This document shows positions 36,544 through 48,272 of a stretch of DNA of 64,000 nt, in pieces. The stretch covers positions 4,154,001 to 4,218,000 of the forward strand of contig JBANDB010000008.1 of NCBI GenBank assembly GCA_037576215.1, written 5' to 3'. Numbering within the stretch: position 1 is the stretch's first letter; every line of letters starts with the position of its first letter. This DNA is from Armillaria gallica. Taxonomy: Eukaryota; Basidiomycota; Agaricomycetes; Agaricales; Physalacriaceae. The notes below the pieces were generated by a model. That model worked only from the letters and a program-made list of their open reading frames with translations. It searched no databases and had not been told where the DNA came from. The position numbers and the translations under genes were made by a program.

Positions 36544-37281
36544 ATGTCTTCACTGGTTCCCATTTTACCCGTTGAAATCATCGAATTCATCTTAGCGACG
36601 CTGTGGAGCAGTTCCGATTTGAACGTCAAGGAACGCTTCTTGTTCATGAAATCATCCCTTTATGTGTGTCAGACATAGCGCCTCACGTTCCTGAGGATCT
36701 CGCTTACAGACGTTCACATCCTATCAATTCCATACTTGGATCACATCCTTCTCCTCTCATTCAGGGAGCCCACCACCGACCTTGCAGTTTATCTCATCAA
36801 CCACTGTCGGTCCATCACCATGCACCCGAGATATATTGGGGGAAACCTTTTCAAAAGCCTTCCTCACGTCAGGCGAGTAACACTTCTATATCACAGCGAG
36901 TACATGTGGGCCCCTTTCTACCCCACCTGGTGTTTTAACCTCGTCTTCCCCCAAAACGTCGAGCAGCTCGACATGCTCTTCTCATTCGATCAAGAACCGT
37001 GCCATCAATTCTACTCGAAGAATCATTATTACCGGCCAGAGTTTTACTCGCCAAACTCCCCCAATCGATTCAATGGTCATCGGGACTACGAGTCCAGGTT
37101 CAACATGCCCCACATTCGTCATCTGGCCATATACGGCGCCAACCCTGCAATGGTCATACTTACTATCGAGCTCTTTCCTGCCCTGAAGACTTTGCAAACA
37201 GATCTTGATTCGTCTGTAATTAAGGCAGGATTTGATGCTGCGAATGTCCGGCCAACGGAAGGCCACATATACGAAATTTGA
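36544..37281 (+). pseudogene. F-box-like gene interrupted by an in-frame TAG
   Basis: ATG 36544 begins MSSLVPILPVEIIEFILATL, a typical F-box-like start of Agaricomycete proteins (LPxEIIExI). The frame reads SLYVCQT, then TAG (36676-36678), then RLTFLRISLTDVHILSIPYL and on without a break to 37281, including FPQNVEQLDMLFSF and NMPHIRHLAIYG. Relatives usually have Trp between CQ(T/A) and R, so TGG to TAG fits. No intron of plausible size removes the stop. It is either a recent pseudogene or a readthrough candidate. The usual C-terminal leucine-rich part is also short. Confidence 0.65.
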
Positions 37282-37574
37282 GATTGGACGCTTAGCAACC
37301 TGTGATACCAAAGTTGATCATCGAACATCGTCGCTACTTACTGGGTTTGTTACATTATTTCCTGTCTTATCAATATGAAACTTGGACATCCTTACTTGCG
37401 TTTCTGTTCAGGAGCCATGACGATTAAAAACCAAATTTGTTCCTTCGATGTAGATACATTCACGCCGCTCGAGAACTGCATTGGATGCAATTATTATGAC
37501 CTTGAAAAAAGTGTTGAATCAAAGGCGGAGGGAATCAGATGACGAGAGCTAAAAGTACACCAGATATCGTTTGT

Positions 37575-37665
37575 ACTTCTTTAGCTTTGCCAACTCTCAT
37601 TTTTCCTAATGAAGTGGTCGAGTTTATCCTAACGACATTCAAGTGGAATAGCATTGGCATTTAGG
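37575..37665 (+). pseudogene. Fragment of a second F-box-like copy
   Basis: LPTLIFPNEVVEFILTTFKW matches the first 25 residues of the gene at 36,544 (LVPILPVEIIEFILATLW). It ends in stops within 30 codons. It is a short tandem fragment without any downstream homologous sequence that I can see. Confidence 0.5.
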
Positions 37666-37797
37666 AGTGACTCTTGTTTCTATCGTTCTGACATCAATCA
37701 GCGAGTGGCAAGCGAGTACAACAATATTCATACAAGCACTAAGCATAAAACTGTGAGTAAAACTAGGCGGTGGTAGATAGCAATGGAAAGTACTGCA

Positions 37798-39157
37798 TCA
37801 ATCTCCTCTTGCTGTAGCCTCGCCTGTGGCCGAAATAGTTGGATGATCTTCGAGATATCGTCGTTTCATTTCCTCAGTGCGGCTGATACCTGGATAATAG
37901 TCCATTCCATCATACATGTACTCTGGAAAGGGTTTGATTTCCTCTAGAAACAATCAGTCGTCGTAGGATGCATTCAAAGCCATTTACCTTCTGCATCACG
38001 AAAGATTTGCAGCTGACTGGGGGTCAGCCCGCGCTCCTGTTCCTTCAAGAGTTCAATGTCAACCTGCGACTGCCTGTCACTGTCAGAGGATCCATAATCG
38101 CTTGACTGTAGGCCATCGTCGTTGCGGTCAGCATTACTATCACGAAGGGACTCAGCATTCTCATCATAACTGTCTGCCTCGCCTCTACGTCTTTGTCTCG
38201 GTGGTGGTTGACCAGAGGGGCTTGTGGATCTATCACTCTCCTGCTTTCTCTTCGGCTCATGGGTTGGCCACATCGTCTTGGCAATAGATGTGATAGCCCA
38301 CGCGAATCGGGCAAACAACGCATACCCCTCAATGCGGGGAGGTAACGTCATAGTACGCAGGTGGTAAGGCTCTGCCAACCCAATTCCCCAGGGAGTGAAA
38401 AAGAACGCTACGAACTTGCCGCAGAACGGGACGATGACGAACGAAGGTCGATTCATGCAATCATGGAGGCCCGATTCCAGAGTAACTAGTTGGCGAACAT
38501 CATCAATGAGGCGAGCCTTGCCGAATGTGAAAGGTAAACGAAAGGTATAATATTTGTAGAATTGATGATCGTTGTACTATACACTGGATTAGAAAATGTA
38601 TAAGAGGAGGAAGAGGCGATAACGGACCCATGGTGCACATGCCTGCGGAATTAGGTGCACGGCTCGAAGCTCTCGATCGAAACCCGAGAGCGCACAAAAC
38701 TTATCGATGTATATAAGATGATTACCGATTTTGTTGAACGAAGACTCCATAATTGCGTCGTTTCGGCCTGTGTTGAGCGTCTTGACTTTATCTATCGCCA
38801 ACCATCGCTCTGGGACGTCTTCCCGGGGGAGCGGCTCCCAATCGGAGAAATCGGTACATATTGTGTAGTCGGTAGCATCGTCCAGGAAGAACCAGTATTC
38901 TATACCAGTAAGAAAATCATTTACGCTTGTGGAGATCTTCCCCGAGGGGACCGGAGTGGAAGACAAAAACCCCTTGCCACCAGCAAGGACAAGGCACGCG
39001 TCGAGGACGAACCAATGAGGGATGCCTAGGTGCTCTACGCCATCCTCGACGACTTTCTGGCGGCGGCCTAGCACCAAAAACGCACCAAGTCTTGAATGGA
39101 AGATGGCTATTGGTTGGACACGGTCATTTCGAGGGGGGAAAGGTGATCGTGGTCGGG
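37798..39157 (-). CDS. HNH-nuclease-like basidiomycete protein
   Basis: The order of motifs is QPIAIFHSRLGAFLVLGRRQ, HLGIPHWFVLDAC, then CALSGFDRELRAVHLIPQ (38,640-38,700). The last resembles the Cys and His core of HNH-like domains common in uncharacterised Agaricomycete proteins. After an intron ending TATAG, YNDHQFYKYYTF and RLIDDVRQLVTLESGLHDCM follow, then FVIVPFCGKFVAFFFTPW. A Ser/Asp/Arg-rich region follows, and the last exon (KPFPEYMYDGMDYYPG) ends at 37798. The first ATG is not resolved: an in-frame TAA lies upstream near 39,160, so a short start exon or a lost start must be assumed. Nuclease activity is not shown. Confidence 0.6.
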
Positions 39158-39409
39158 ATGAATTAGCCAGAATGGATGATTGGGTCGTATAGTTGGATGA
39201 GGGTCGATTTCAAAAGTGTCCACGACCTGGCCATATATCCCTTTAAGCGAATATCCTGAAACAGTATCGATATATCCAAAAAGGTATCTGATGAGTCAGC
39301 ATTTCTGCTCGTCGACCAACACGGTGACGGCCAGTGCATCTGAAAAATACTTGAATTGAGCTCAATAGGCTTGCCAGGACAATAGTCTCGTCAATTATTA
39401 TACGTGACG

Positions 39410-42400
39410 ATGAGCTACCGCGGACGCCGACGGTACAGAGGTGAGATTGCTGCAAGTTTGCCAAATTTCTAGCCAGACGAATCTTTCTTCCAGACGACTA
39501 TGACCGACGCGAGATCATCGAGTCTCCTCAGGACAAGCTCAAATCCGCAATTTTCAAGCTTGGAGAGGTGGTGAGTCGCTCTGCAAAAGCTTTACTGTTC
39601 GGCTGTAATCATTGGTGCGCTGTAGGATCCAGTCGAGGAGCTGCCCCACCTAGAAAAGCAGATTCGTGCTCTCGTTCCTCCTGCCATCTCCAGTCTATCG
39701 GAGGCCTTTCGGATAGGGTGCGTTTGACGCGTCGCCGTGCTCTTTTTCCGTCCAGCTCATCGTTATTCAGAGTGACGGAGCAGCCGTACAAAATCCCTTA
39801 CTACGCTGCCTTACTGCGACTCCTACACGAACAGCCAGACGGAGAACCCTCGTTGGGTCGCCAAATTCTCGAAGATATATGGAAAGGTTTCCAGACGTAT
39901 GTCGACCAACTGGCATGGAGAGAAACTCGGTTCTGCGTGCGTCACTGCCCTTGTATACCACACCTTTATGCTTACCGTCTGCTCAGATACACTTCTTCGC
40001 TCACCTTACATTAGCAAACTTGGTCTCCATAGATTCACTTGTTGGCCTACTTCAATCCCTTACTGCCGTTCTCGACGAATTCGGTGTTTCTCATGGACGA
40101 GCAAAGCGCGCCGCTCTCTGCGCTGCTGAGGGACTGATGATTGCCGGCTCTGTTATCAAGACGAACCATGCGTCCAATGCTACGGACATCGTTAATGCAA
40201 TCGTGGCATTCAACGAAACTACGACAAGCGCAAAATGGATTGTCCATCCAATGATGTCTTTGCCTTCGACGAGTGTCACTACCGACAATGCGGATGAGGT
40301 GAGTATGGGAGTCGTGTTCTTACTTCCTTTTTCTCATTCGGTATCAGCTCCTGGATATCCTATTAGCATCTCTCGGAGCTCTTGAAAAATCCGGATATGT
40401 AGAATCCTTGACCTCGTTTCCCCGTCCGTATGCTGATTTCTCAGCTCTGGATCTGGAATCCTTCACCCCCTTCTCTCTTCCCTCCGTCCTTGTCCCCCCA
40501 GAAGTTATCGAACTAGAAAATGAAATGGGAGACGACGCACCGATCAAGAAGGAAGAATGGCCGGAATACTTCATTCGTTTATTTGAAAATGACGTAAGTT
40601 TCCTTTGTTTTGCTTCTTCTCATCGTTTATCGTTAAACTCGAATCTAGGTGTCTCCTGATTTCAATACACCTGAAGGATATGCTGTTCGGACGGATCTCG
40701 TATCGATACTCGATATATTCGAGGTCAATCGGAAGGAGTGCGCACGTATCCTTCTCGAGTATCCCAAATGGATGCTTCCAGGAACCTTCAAGCCGAAACC
40801 TGGCGCTCCCGTTGTTGATATCGAGCCTGTACCAGGAAGAGGCTGGCAATTAGAGAGTACAATCATCGAGGTAAATGCCTCTTGTCTGCCATACCACTTG
40901 CGACTGACTATCTCTCTCTCCAGACGATCCTTGGAGCTTTCTTCATTCTGCCTGAATCATCACAGAAATCCATCTACTACATGAGCGTCATCACGGAACT
41001 CTGTAAACTGTCACCTTCCACCGTGGGCCCCGCGGTCGGAAAGTCGATCCGTAAGCTGTACGGATATCTGAGCGACGGATTGGATCTGGATATAGCTCGG
41101 CGGTTCTCTGAATGGTTTGCTGTGCATATGAGTAACTTTGGGTTCCAATGGGTGTGGAAGGAATGGTCTGTCGAGTTCTTGTCTGTTCACTGCATGTGGT
41201 TCTGATTGAGAACTTGTAGGCTTCCCGACCTTGCCTTGGTGATTCAAAATCCCCGGCGTGCGTTTATGCGACGTGCGTTGGAGTACGAGATCCGGTTAGC
41301 GTATTACGAACGCATCGCGAAGACCCTGCCGGAACCTATGCAAGATCCCGAGGTGTATGTTGTACCTAAGCAGGCGCCAGGGCCCAGTTTTGAGTTTGAC
41401 GATCCTAGTAAGATTTCTGCACTATGATTTGAATTATTCTAATGTACTTCCAGTCAATCCTCACCACGACAATGCACAATCAGTGCTGAATTTGTTTAGA
41501 GGGAGGGCGAACGCTGAAGACGTCATCTCCCACCTCGACGCGCTCAGATCTGCAGTTGAGACATCCGAAGACGGGCATGTCAATACCGACTCGATTGTTC
41601 GCACCATCGCCATTCAATCACTGTTACATATTGGTTCCCGCTCTTTCTCCCACCTTTTGAATGCCATAGAGCGTTACCTCCCCCTTCTCCGACACATCGT
41701 CAATAGCGGCGCTACCGGAAACGTAGAAGCCAAAACGGACGTTATGAATGCCGTAGCCCGTTTCTGGAAATACAACTCGCAGATGGTGGTCATAGTGTTT
41801 GACAAATTGATGCAGTACCAGATCGTGGACCCGACGGACGTGGTGGCGTGGACGTTTCAGCATGGGAGGACGGAGGATGATGTACTTGGTAGTCCGTCGG
41901 CGCTGGGCGTGCTGCAGTGGGACTTGTTGAAGGGTGCATTAGATAAGGGAAATGGGAGGGTGAGTATCGCGAGGAAGAAGTTGACTGTGCTGAGGAAGGA
42001 GGATGATGATACTCGGGCCAGGGCTATTGCTGAGGATGGCGCCAGCATGGAGGTCGATGCTGAAGCCAAGAAGAGTAATTTTGTCTTCTGGTTGTGTGTG
42101 ATCTCAGTTACTGACTTGATTATTTTTCAGATGAGATGCCCGAAAATCCTGCGCTCACCAGTGCTATTAAAGCATTTTCGACCTTGACAAAGGAGCAGAA
42201 ATCTGTCCTATCACGGACGTTGGAGGGTTTCATGTCTTACTTGGTCCCCTCGAGCCCCGACGTGATCACGGAGAAGGCATGGCACAATCGGGCGAACTGG
42301 GGCAAGGAAGAGTGGAATACCTGGGAGACGTGGGGATGGTATCGGCATTTCTGCAGAGTGGTATGTCTCTCTCCGTTCCCCTTGTCTGCGGATTGTGCTG

Positions 42401-42552
42401 ATCTAGGATTGCCTTTTTTTTAGTACTCGCCGTATTTGCGTACGTTCTCGACGACGCTGTCGACCGTGTCGTTCGCGAGGTTGGAAGGCTCGACGGACCC
42501 TGCGGCTGTGTTGGTACAGAAAGTGTTCAATGTGGCTGTTGGGCAAGAGTAG
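39410..42552 (+). CDS. CBC1: CBC1 / NCBP1, nuclear cap-binding complex large subunit
   Basis: This subunit stabilises the small cap-binding subunit on the m7G cap of nuclear RNA and couples capping to splicing and export. An 11-codon first exon (ATG 39410, MSYRGRRRYR) is spliced to YDRREIIESPQDKLKSAIFK. The MIF4G repeats follow: YYAALLRLLHEQPDGEPSLG, SHGRAKRAALCAAEGLMIAG, GYAVRTDLVSILDIFEVNRK. Later segments are PRRAFMRRALEYEIRLAYY, NAEDVISHLDALRSAV and FDKLMQYQIVDPTDVVAW. The last exons have TWGWYRHFCRVYSPYLRTF and VFNVAVGQE, with a stop at 42550-42552. About ten short introns are visible. Length and motif order match the family. Confidence 0.93.
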
Positions 42553-43136
42553 GTTTATGTATGCTGTCTTTGGAATCCGTCTGATCCTTTGAGATAATAT
42601 ATGAATATGATATCGCGTGCTAGTCGTTCAGATATCTGAAAGTCAGGTGGCCAAGTAATTATACTTCATTGCTCCTACCCTCCTCTCTGTCATGCTCAAC
42701 TGGTTGCCAAGGGGTCCTTTAGCGTCCCTAGTTGAAGTGCTTTGATGCGGTTCTTTTTATCCGGTATCGATGATAAACCTAAAAACTTGAGCGCTTGAGC
42801 GGTAGAATCTCGGGAAGATCCTTGGCAGAAAATTATTTAACGTTTTAAAGGTGGCCTTCGTTTTCTCACCATCGTGGAGCCGTCTGTGGAGGTGATTGTT
42901 GGTTGCACCGGAGAAATTAAGCCGCTCTTGGGCTTTTTTCAACTGCCGAGGCCAAGCTAGGCGATAAATGCGAGATGCGGCCTAGTCGATTATATAACCC
43001 GGCTACTACGATCAAATCATGCATATATTATCTTTTGTTGCCGATCCATGGTATCTTCTTTTCCTTTCCTTCCCTCGACATCAAGTCACCGTCCGTTACG
43101 CCGTCCTCTGGCAAGCCTTTCCTTTCTCTTTCAACC
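42553..43136 (+). promoter_or_regulatory. Promoter region of the Sel1-repeat gene
   Basis: TATATAA at 42991-42997 lies about 140 bp upstream of the ATG at 43137 and favours that start over the in-frame ATG at 42975, which would lie upstream of the TATA-like box. The first part (42,553-42,800) is the CBC1 3' flank. Nothing else is supported. Confidence 0.4.
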
Positions 43137-44860
43137 ATGATGGCCACGAGTAGACCGTACCAGCCCTCGTCACCGTATTCCTTGCAGCATTCATCACCGC
43201 TCGAGGCACTAGGCAGACGCCAGAATATACCACAGCCAGTCAGGCTTCCACCAGCTCATTCCTCGAGCAGCTCCAGACTGAATCCCCAGTTCACTTATCC
43301 TACTCAGAGTTCTTCAAGCTCGACGCCACCAAGACAGCAATCGCAGCATCCGGGCCATCATCTCACTCCTTCCTCGCCACTTCTTCACAGTCATTTCTCT
43401 CGCGGATCTACAGCGACAAGGTCGTCGAAAGATGACAATTCGTACCTAGACTTTTCAGGCGACTCGTCGCAGGCATATCACGACGATTATCACTACTACG
43501 ACGAGGAGAGCATCTACTCGTCTGTCCCAGCTATCCGCGACTCATGGGAATCTCATGGCACCTCGCCTCACAAGCACCTGGCAAACGACTATGTTATCGA
43601 CGACGATGACGAAGTATACGACGCCTATGCTGCGTGCCCAGACTCCCCTGTCCCGACCGTATTCGTCTCGCCAGTGCCAGACGAACCCATTCGCCCCGTA
43701 GGCAAAGCTCCCATCCTTCGCTCTGCAGTAACCAACAATTACTCAAGACCCGTCCGCCCTACCCTCCCCTCGGAAGAGTCTCCAGCTGAGCTGGAAGACC
43801 GGAAACGACGGGTTCTCGAACGCAACGGACGGAGCAATCATTCATCGCCTACTTCGAGCTATCGATGCCCTTCACCGTCTCACTTCCCTGCACCGCCAGA
43901 TAATTTCCAGAATTTACCCTTGTCTCAGCCAGGATCACGTTCGCCAAGCCCGACAGAGACAATACATAGCCCAGCAGCGAATCCCTATCCTAGCCCCAAC
44001 ATGCTCTCCGTACACCGTCCAGAAGCAATTTCGCTCCCCCGTAAGCCGCCATCTATGCGCGCAGACTCTCCAGCAAGTCTATATTCCACATACTCCTTCT
44101 ACCAGCTCGACAATGGAAGTTCAAGTCCCTCATCACCTCACTTCCCACCAGGAGCTCAATCGCAGCCCAATCCCGTGTCTCAGCCAACCAGCCAATCCCC
44201 CTCGCCAGCTTTGAACGCACCCACAAAGCAGGCCGATTACCTTCAACTGGGTATAACACACCACGAGGCAAACAGACTGACCGAATCCGCCTCATGCTTC
44301 GAGAAGAGCGCTACGCTCGACGGAGGCTGTGGAGTGGGCATGCTCATGTGGGGTCTCACACTGCGGCATGGGTGGGGGTGCCCGAAGAACGAGAAGACGG
44401 GGTTCAGCTGGCTAAGAAAGGCAGCTGAGCTTGCACTGGGTGAACTCGAGCAACAGCGAGGCATGAGCGGGAAAGAAGAAGTCAAGAGCGAGCTGGTCCT
44501 CGCTATATACGAAGTCGGGCAGTGTTTTTTCCATGGCTGGGGAGTCGTCAAGGATCAGAAAATGGCTGTGGTGAGTTATCTGTTGTCTTCGTTTATCATC
44601 GAGTGTTGATCGGAGCAATAGAGCTATTACACCACTGCTGCCCGGCTGGGGGACCCTGATGCGCAGAGCGATCTGGCGTTCTGCTTAGCGAACGGGAAAG
44701 GATGTAAGAAGGATAGGAAGGAGGCGGCGAGGTGGTATAGGAAAGCTGTGGGTTGTCTTTCACTTCCTTGTACTTTTCCCATCAGCTCATGTCCCGTCAG
44801 GTTGCCCAAGGTCAGAGTGATATCGGCTTGGCATGGATTTACAAGGAAAAGTTTCAGTAG
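43137..44860 (+). CDS. Sel1-repeat protein, DSF2/SKT5-like
   Basis: About 350 N-terminal residues are disordered and rich in Ser/Pro/Tyr. They are followed by Sel1/TPR-like repeats: ADYLQLGITHHEANRLTESA, GMLMWGLTLRHGWGCPKNEK, YEVGQCFFHGWGVVKDQKMA, AARLGDPDAQSDLAFCLANG and EAARWYRKAVAQGQSDIG. Two introns (after KMAV and after WYRKA) give a C-terminus ending IYKEKFQ and a stop at 44858-44860. The layout recalls the fungal DSF2 and chitin synthase regulator SKT5 groups, which scaffold signalling or cell-wall complexes; which one is not decided. Part of its second exon and preceding intron recurs at 54.4 kb. Confidence 0.75.
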
Positions 44861-45100
44861 CGCTGCTAGCTATATCATTATTACATGTATGTACCCTTGA
44901 ACATTCCCTTTCCTTTTTGTTTTCTTACTGCAATGTAACATTTCTGTGCATGGATACTACTCATAGACACCTTCCGCTTCAGTGTACAGACATCCACAAC
45001 TGTACTCGTATTGCCGCTCGCCGATCTCATAAGTCAGCACAGGGGTTCGTCGGCTCAACGTTCCCTAACCCTCTCACGCAACGTTATTTTGAACCTCAAC

Positions 45101-45787
45101 GTCCGGATGACGCCCAGTCCGCTTCATTCGACCTATCGGATATTGACTCTGAACAGCTTTTTGGACTTCCTCCATCGCCCATCACTTTGACAGACACGTG
45201 GATGGCTCTCACTCTCAAGAAAGTCACGGCTTTACCCTCCCTCACATCCACTATCTCTGAATCCCTTGATGGCTATGTTTCTATGCTCAAATCTAAGAAC
45301 GAATCGTTATGTTCTTCCCGTCTTTACCGATCAGAATGCTACCAACATCACGCAGCGATGTCATCACGGGCGCATCTGCTTTTTTACAGGCCGCTTCCCT
45401 TCTCCAGATCAGCCTGAACTCAAGGCAGTGTTTTGGATGGACAAAGAACCTCCCGACAAATTCCATTCACAAAAGTATTCCCTCAAGTATGCTATACAAT
45501 GCTTGAAAGACTGGAATTTTGGGATTTGGAAGACACGTCTTCTCTATGTGGGACTGTTTCCCTCAACTAGGAATTTTGGATACACGCTGTCCAGTTTGGC
45601 TGAGTTTCCGTGCAGCCGGTGTCGCTCATGGATGCATCAGATCGCACTGATGGGAAAGAAATATGTCTACAATATATATGTTGACTTCGATAGCACAAGA
45701 ATGAGGGCTGAGCATTGGTGGCCGGAAGATCTGTTGTGTGGTTCACATATCCGAGACGATAACGAGCTTTGCAGCAATGTCGCCTAG
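45101..45787 (+). pseudogene. A0: internally deleted copy of kinase-like gene A
   Basis: The N-terminal part (ALPSLTSTISESLDGYV, SSRLY) matches A1 and A2, but with a 6-base net loss at the ITFFDRHLDE site and a frameshift near 45,310. The next frame carries SPDQPELKAVFWMD and FHSQKYSLKYA as in A2. It then jumps to VDFDSTRMRAEHWWPEDLL, which matches the last 50 codons of A2 (IIDFDRAKF...MRAERQRLEDLL). About 1.3 kb encoding the middle domain and most of the kinase-like domain is missing. Upstream, CTCACGCAACGTTATTTTGA (from 45,073) is similar to the sequence just before the A2 start. Confidence 0.75.
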
Positions 45788-46026
45788 TGATGAAGCATCC
45801 TTCCGAAATTAGTGCCTAAGATAGTCTTCTGGTTGAATTTCGATTTGCAACATCCATTATACGAGTAAACGAATGTTGAATAAATTTATTCTCCATTTTC
45901 GTGCCTATAGGTGATGGGCAGATCGGGCCGAATGCCGACCAAGGTTCCCACATGAATGTTGGATTTTTCGCCATCAATCTTTGTCCTATTCCGCATTCTG
46001 CTTGGGGTTCGTCCAGGCTATGATCT

Positions 46027-48241
46027 ATGTTGGACTCACTTGAGTCTCGCGACGAATCCCCCGTCGATATCGAAGCTTTGGAGGAACTCCTCAACTTTGT
46101 GCCACCACTTCTACAGCATGATCCAGACTTGGACGTTCCCGCCCCGAATTCGTCGCCAGTCACATTCTACGACAAACACTTGGACGATTCACTCATTCTA
46201 AAACGAGTCAAAGCCCTTCCTTGTCTTATCTCCACCCTCACTGAAGCCCTTGATGACCATGTCTCGTCATTCATATCCCGAGGCAAACCGTTCTATTCTC
46301 CCTCCATGACCATGAGGCGGGACATTTATAGTAAACACATCGTTGCCACGGCATCCGATGTCTCTAAGCGTTACTGTGAAGGAGGACACCGTTATGTTCA
46401 AGCGGCATCTGTGCTTTCGTTTCACCCTGACCAGCCTGAACTAATGGCTGTCTTCTCGATGTCAGGAAGTTTGGTTGAAAGACCCCCTACTTTCCACTCA
46501 GAGCAATACTCTCTTCAACACGCGTTCAAGAGAGGGCCGACTTGGCTTGTCATGGTAAATGCTTTGGACGATGACCGAAGGGCCCTTCTTCTATCAATGC
46601 GGAAGAACCTTCTCCACATGGCTGTTTATGAGGCCTTTGCACTGTCGGGAAAGACAGTATTGGAAGACATGTCAGGATTGCCAAGTGTTGCCACCTTTCC
46701 GTGGAAGAGAGGAGGAGGATCAATTTACCGAGAGTCTCTTTCTCACCGAGTTGCACCCCCCGATGTCTCTAAATATCTATGGGCGACGAAGCCCGCTACC
46801 GGTTCTGTGCAGGTGATCGATCCTACCCGCTTTCGTCGTAGCGAGCGCCTTAAAAGCTTAGCTCCGACAACTTCATCTACTTTCAAGAGTTCCGACCGTA
46901 GCACACGTCCTGCTCGTAAAGTGGCAATTCCAACGCGCACTATCATCACGCCGAAGAATCCTACCAACCATAAATACCAGGCGAGCGCTGCAGATTTTGT
47001 ACAACGCGTAAGTCAGCAACTACGTTCTGCTCCGTTGTACTTTGCTCTGATTCGTATTGCCCTAGGCTTGGGTGCAGGCTGTCAATTTCGACTCGACAAT
47101 AATTGTGTTTGACTGTGGAAATTATTTCAGAGTTGGTGTCAGACACCGCAAAACGCAGACATTGTATATTTCCGATTTGGTGGACGCTAGCAGCCGTACC
47201 GACCCAGCATATGGAAAGGTCATGACGGCAATAAATCTAGCGATTATACGTGATGCCATGGACCGGACCCCCCTTTTAGATCCATCGCTTCATAAGAATA
47301 GGCCTTCATCCTGCTCAACTTCGCGTAAACGCCACCGCGACAGAGATGATACGGCGCCTGTCCGGAGGTCTCGTCGCAGACTTGGAGAGCCGAACAAGGA
47401 GGCCGAGCCAGAGGTGAGTCTCATTGAATGTGCTGAAGCTGGTTAAGCTGATGAGAGATATCCTAGGATGCCCTTGCTGAACTGAGCAGTCGCAACGTAG
47501 CGCTTCTGTATTTTCGAAATGGGAAATCTAATTCCCCGTATCCTTCTTTTTTCCGACGAGCTGGAAGCTCAAGTCGAAAACGCTCCTATCGTTATAATGA
47601 ATACTTAACTTTGGTACTCGGGAGGAAGTTGGGTCGAGGAGCAGTGGGGGAAGCTTACGAAGCATCTCTCGAAGTCGACTTTGGTGACGGGAACATAGCG
47701 CACTATCCCGACAAGGTGATAGTCAAGCTTGCCATTTCTGAGAGACAGACGGAAAGACTTCGACATGAATATAGCATATACCGTCATTTGACTGAAGGGC
47801 CCATCCGGGTAGGTAATATCCCTCGTGCTTTCGGGTTTTTTGAAGACGTCGAATCGGAAGCGGGCGCCCTCATCCTGAGTCACGCTGGCAAAGCACTGGC
47901 ATATCGCTCGAGTCCGCCAGGTACAGGTGTCACGGTCTCTGCTGAAGAACGGTATGTTAACTTAATGTGGCAAGATTCCGACATACTCATCAACATATAT
48001 CAGAGCTGCTTACATCAAAATACTCACTTCCATTCATGACGCGGGTGTCGCTCACGGCGATATCAGGTCTTGGAATCTCCTTGAAGATGATGAGGGAGGA
48101 TACTTCATAGCTGACTTCGACAGGGCAAAATTACATGGCTCACGATATCAGATGGCAGCTGAACAGGACCGGATAGGCCGTCTTTTAGATGGCCATGACA
48201 TTGACGATGACTCCGTCACTAGCTATCCTGCGTCATCCTAG
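46027..48241 (+). CDS. A1: N-terminal domain plus kinase-like domain
   Basis: The start is ATG 46027 (MLDSLESRDESPVDIEAL), with three short introns and about 690 residues. The N-terminal domain has FYDKHLDDSLILKRVKALPC and, further on, VATFPWKRGG and PDVSKYLW. Basic motifs RFRRSERLKSL and APVRRSRRRLGE look like nuclear signals. The middle domain is AVNFDSTIIVFDCGNYFRVG, RKTQTLYISDLVD. The kinase-like domain has the glycine loop LGRGAVGEAYEA, beta-3 Lys in VIVKLA, a helix-C-like RHEYSIYRHL, catalytic loop GVAHGDIRSWNLL and metal site FIADFDRAK. HGD for HRD and DFD for DFG recur in fungal FunK1-like kinases, so activity is plausible but not proven. It meets B1 tail to tail, 31 bp apart. Confidence 0.75.
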
Positions 48242-48272
48242 TGCAATTTCGCAATTTAGACTAATTCTATCT

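Noticed and set aside
45309..45787. Two overlapping ORFs read as separate small genes
   Set aside because: They are frameshifted pieces of the A0 pseudogene, shown by matches to A2.
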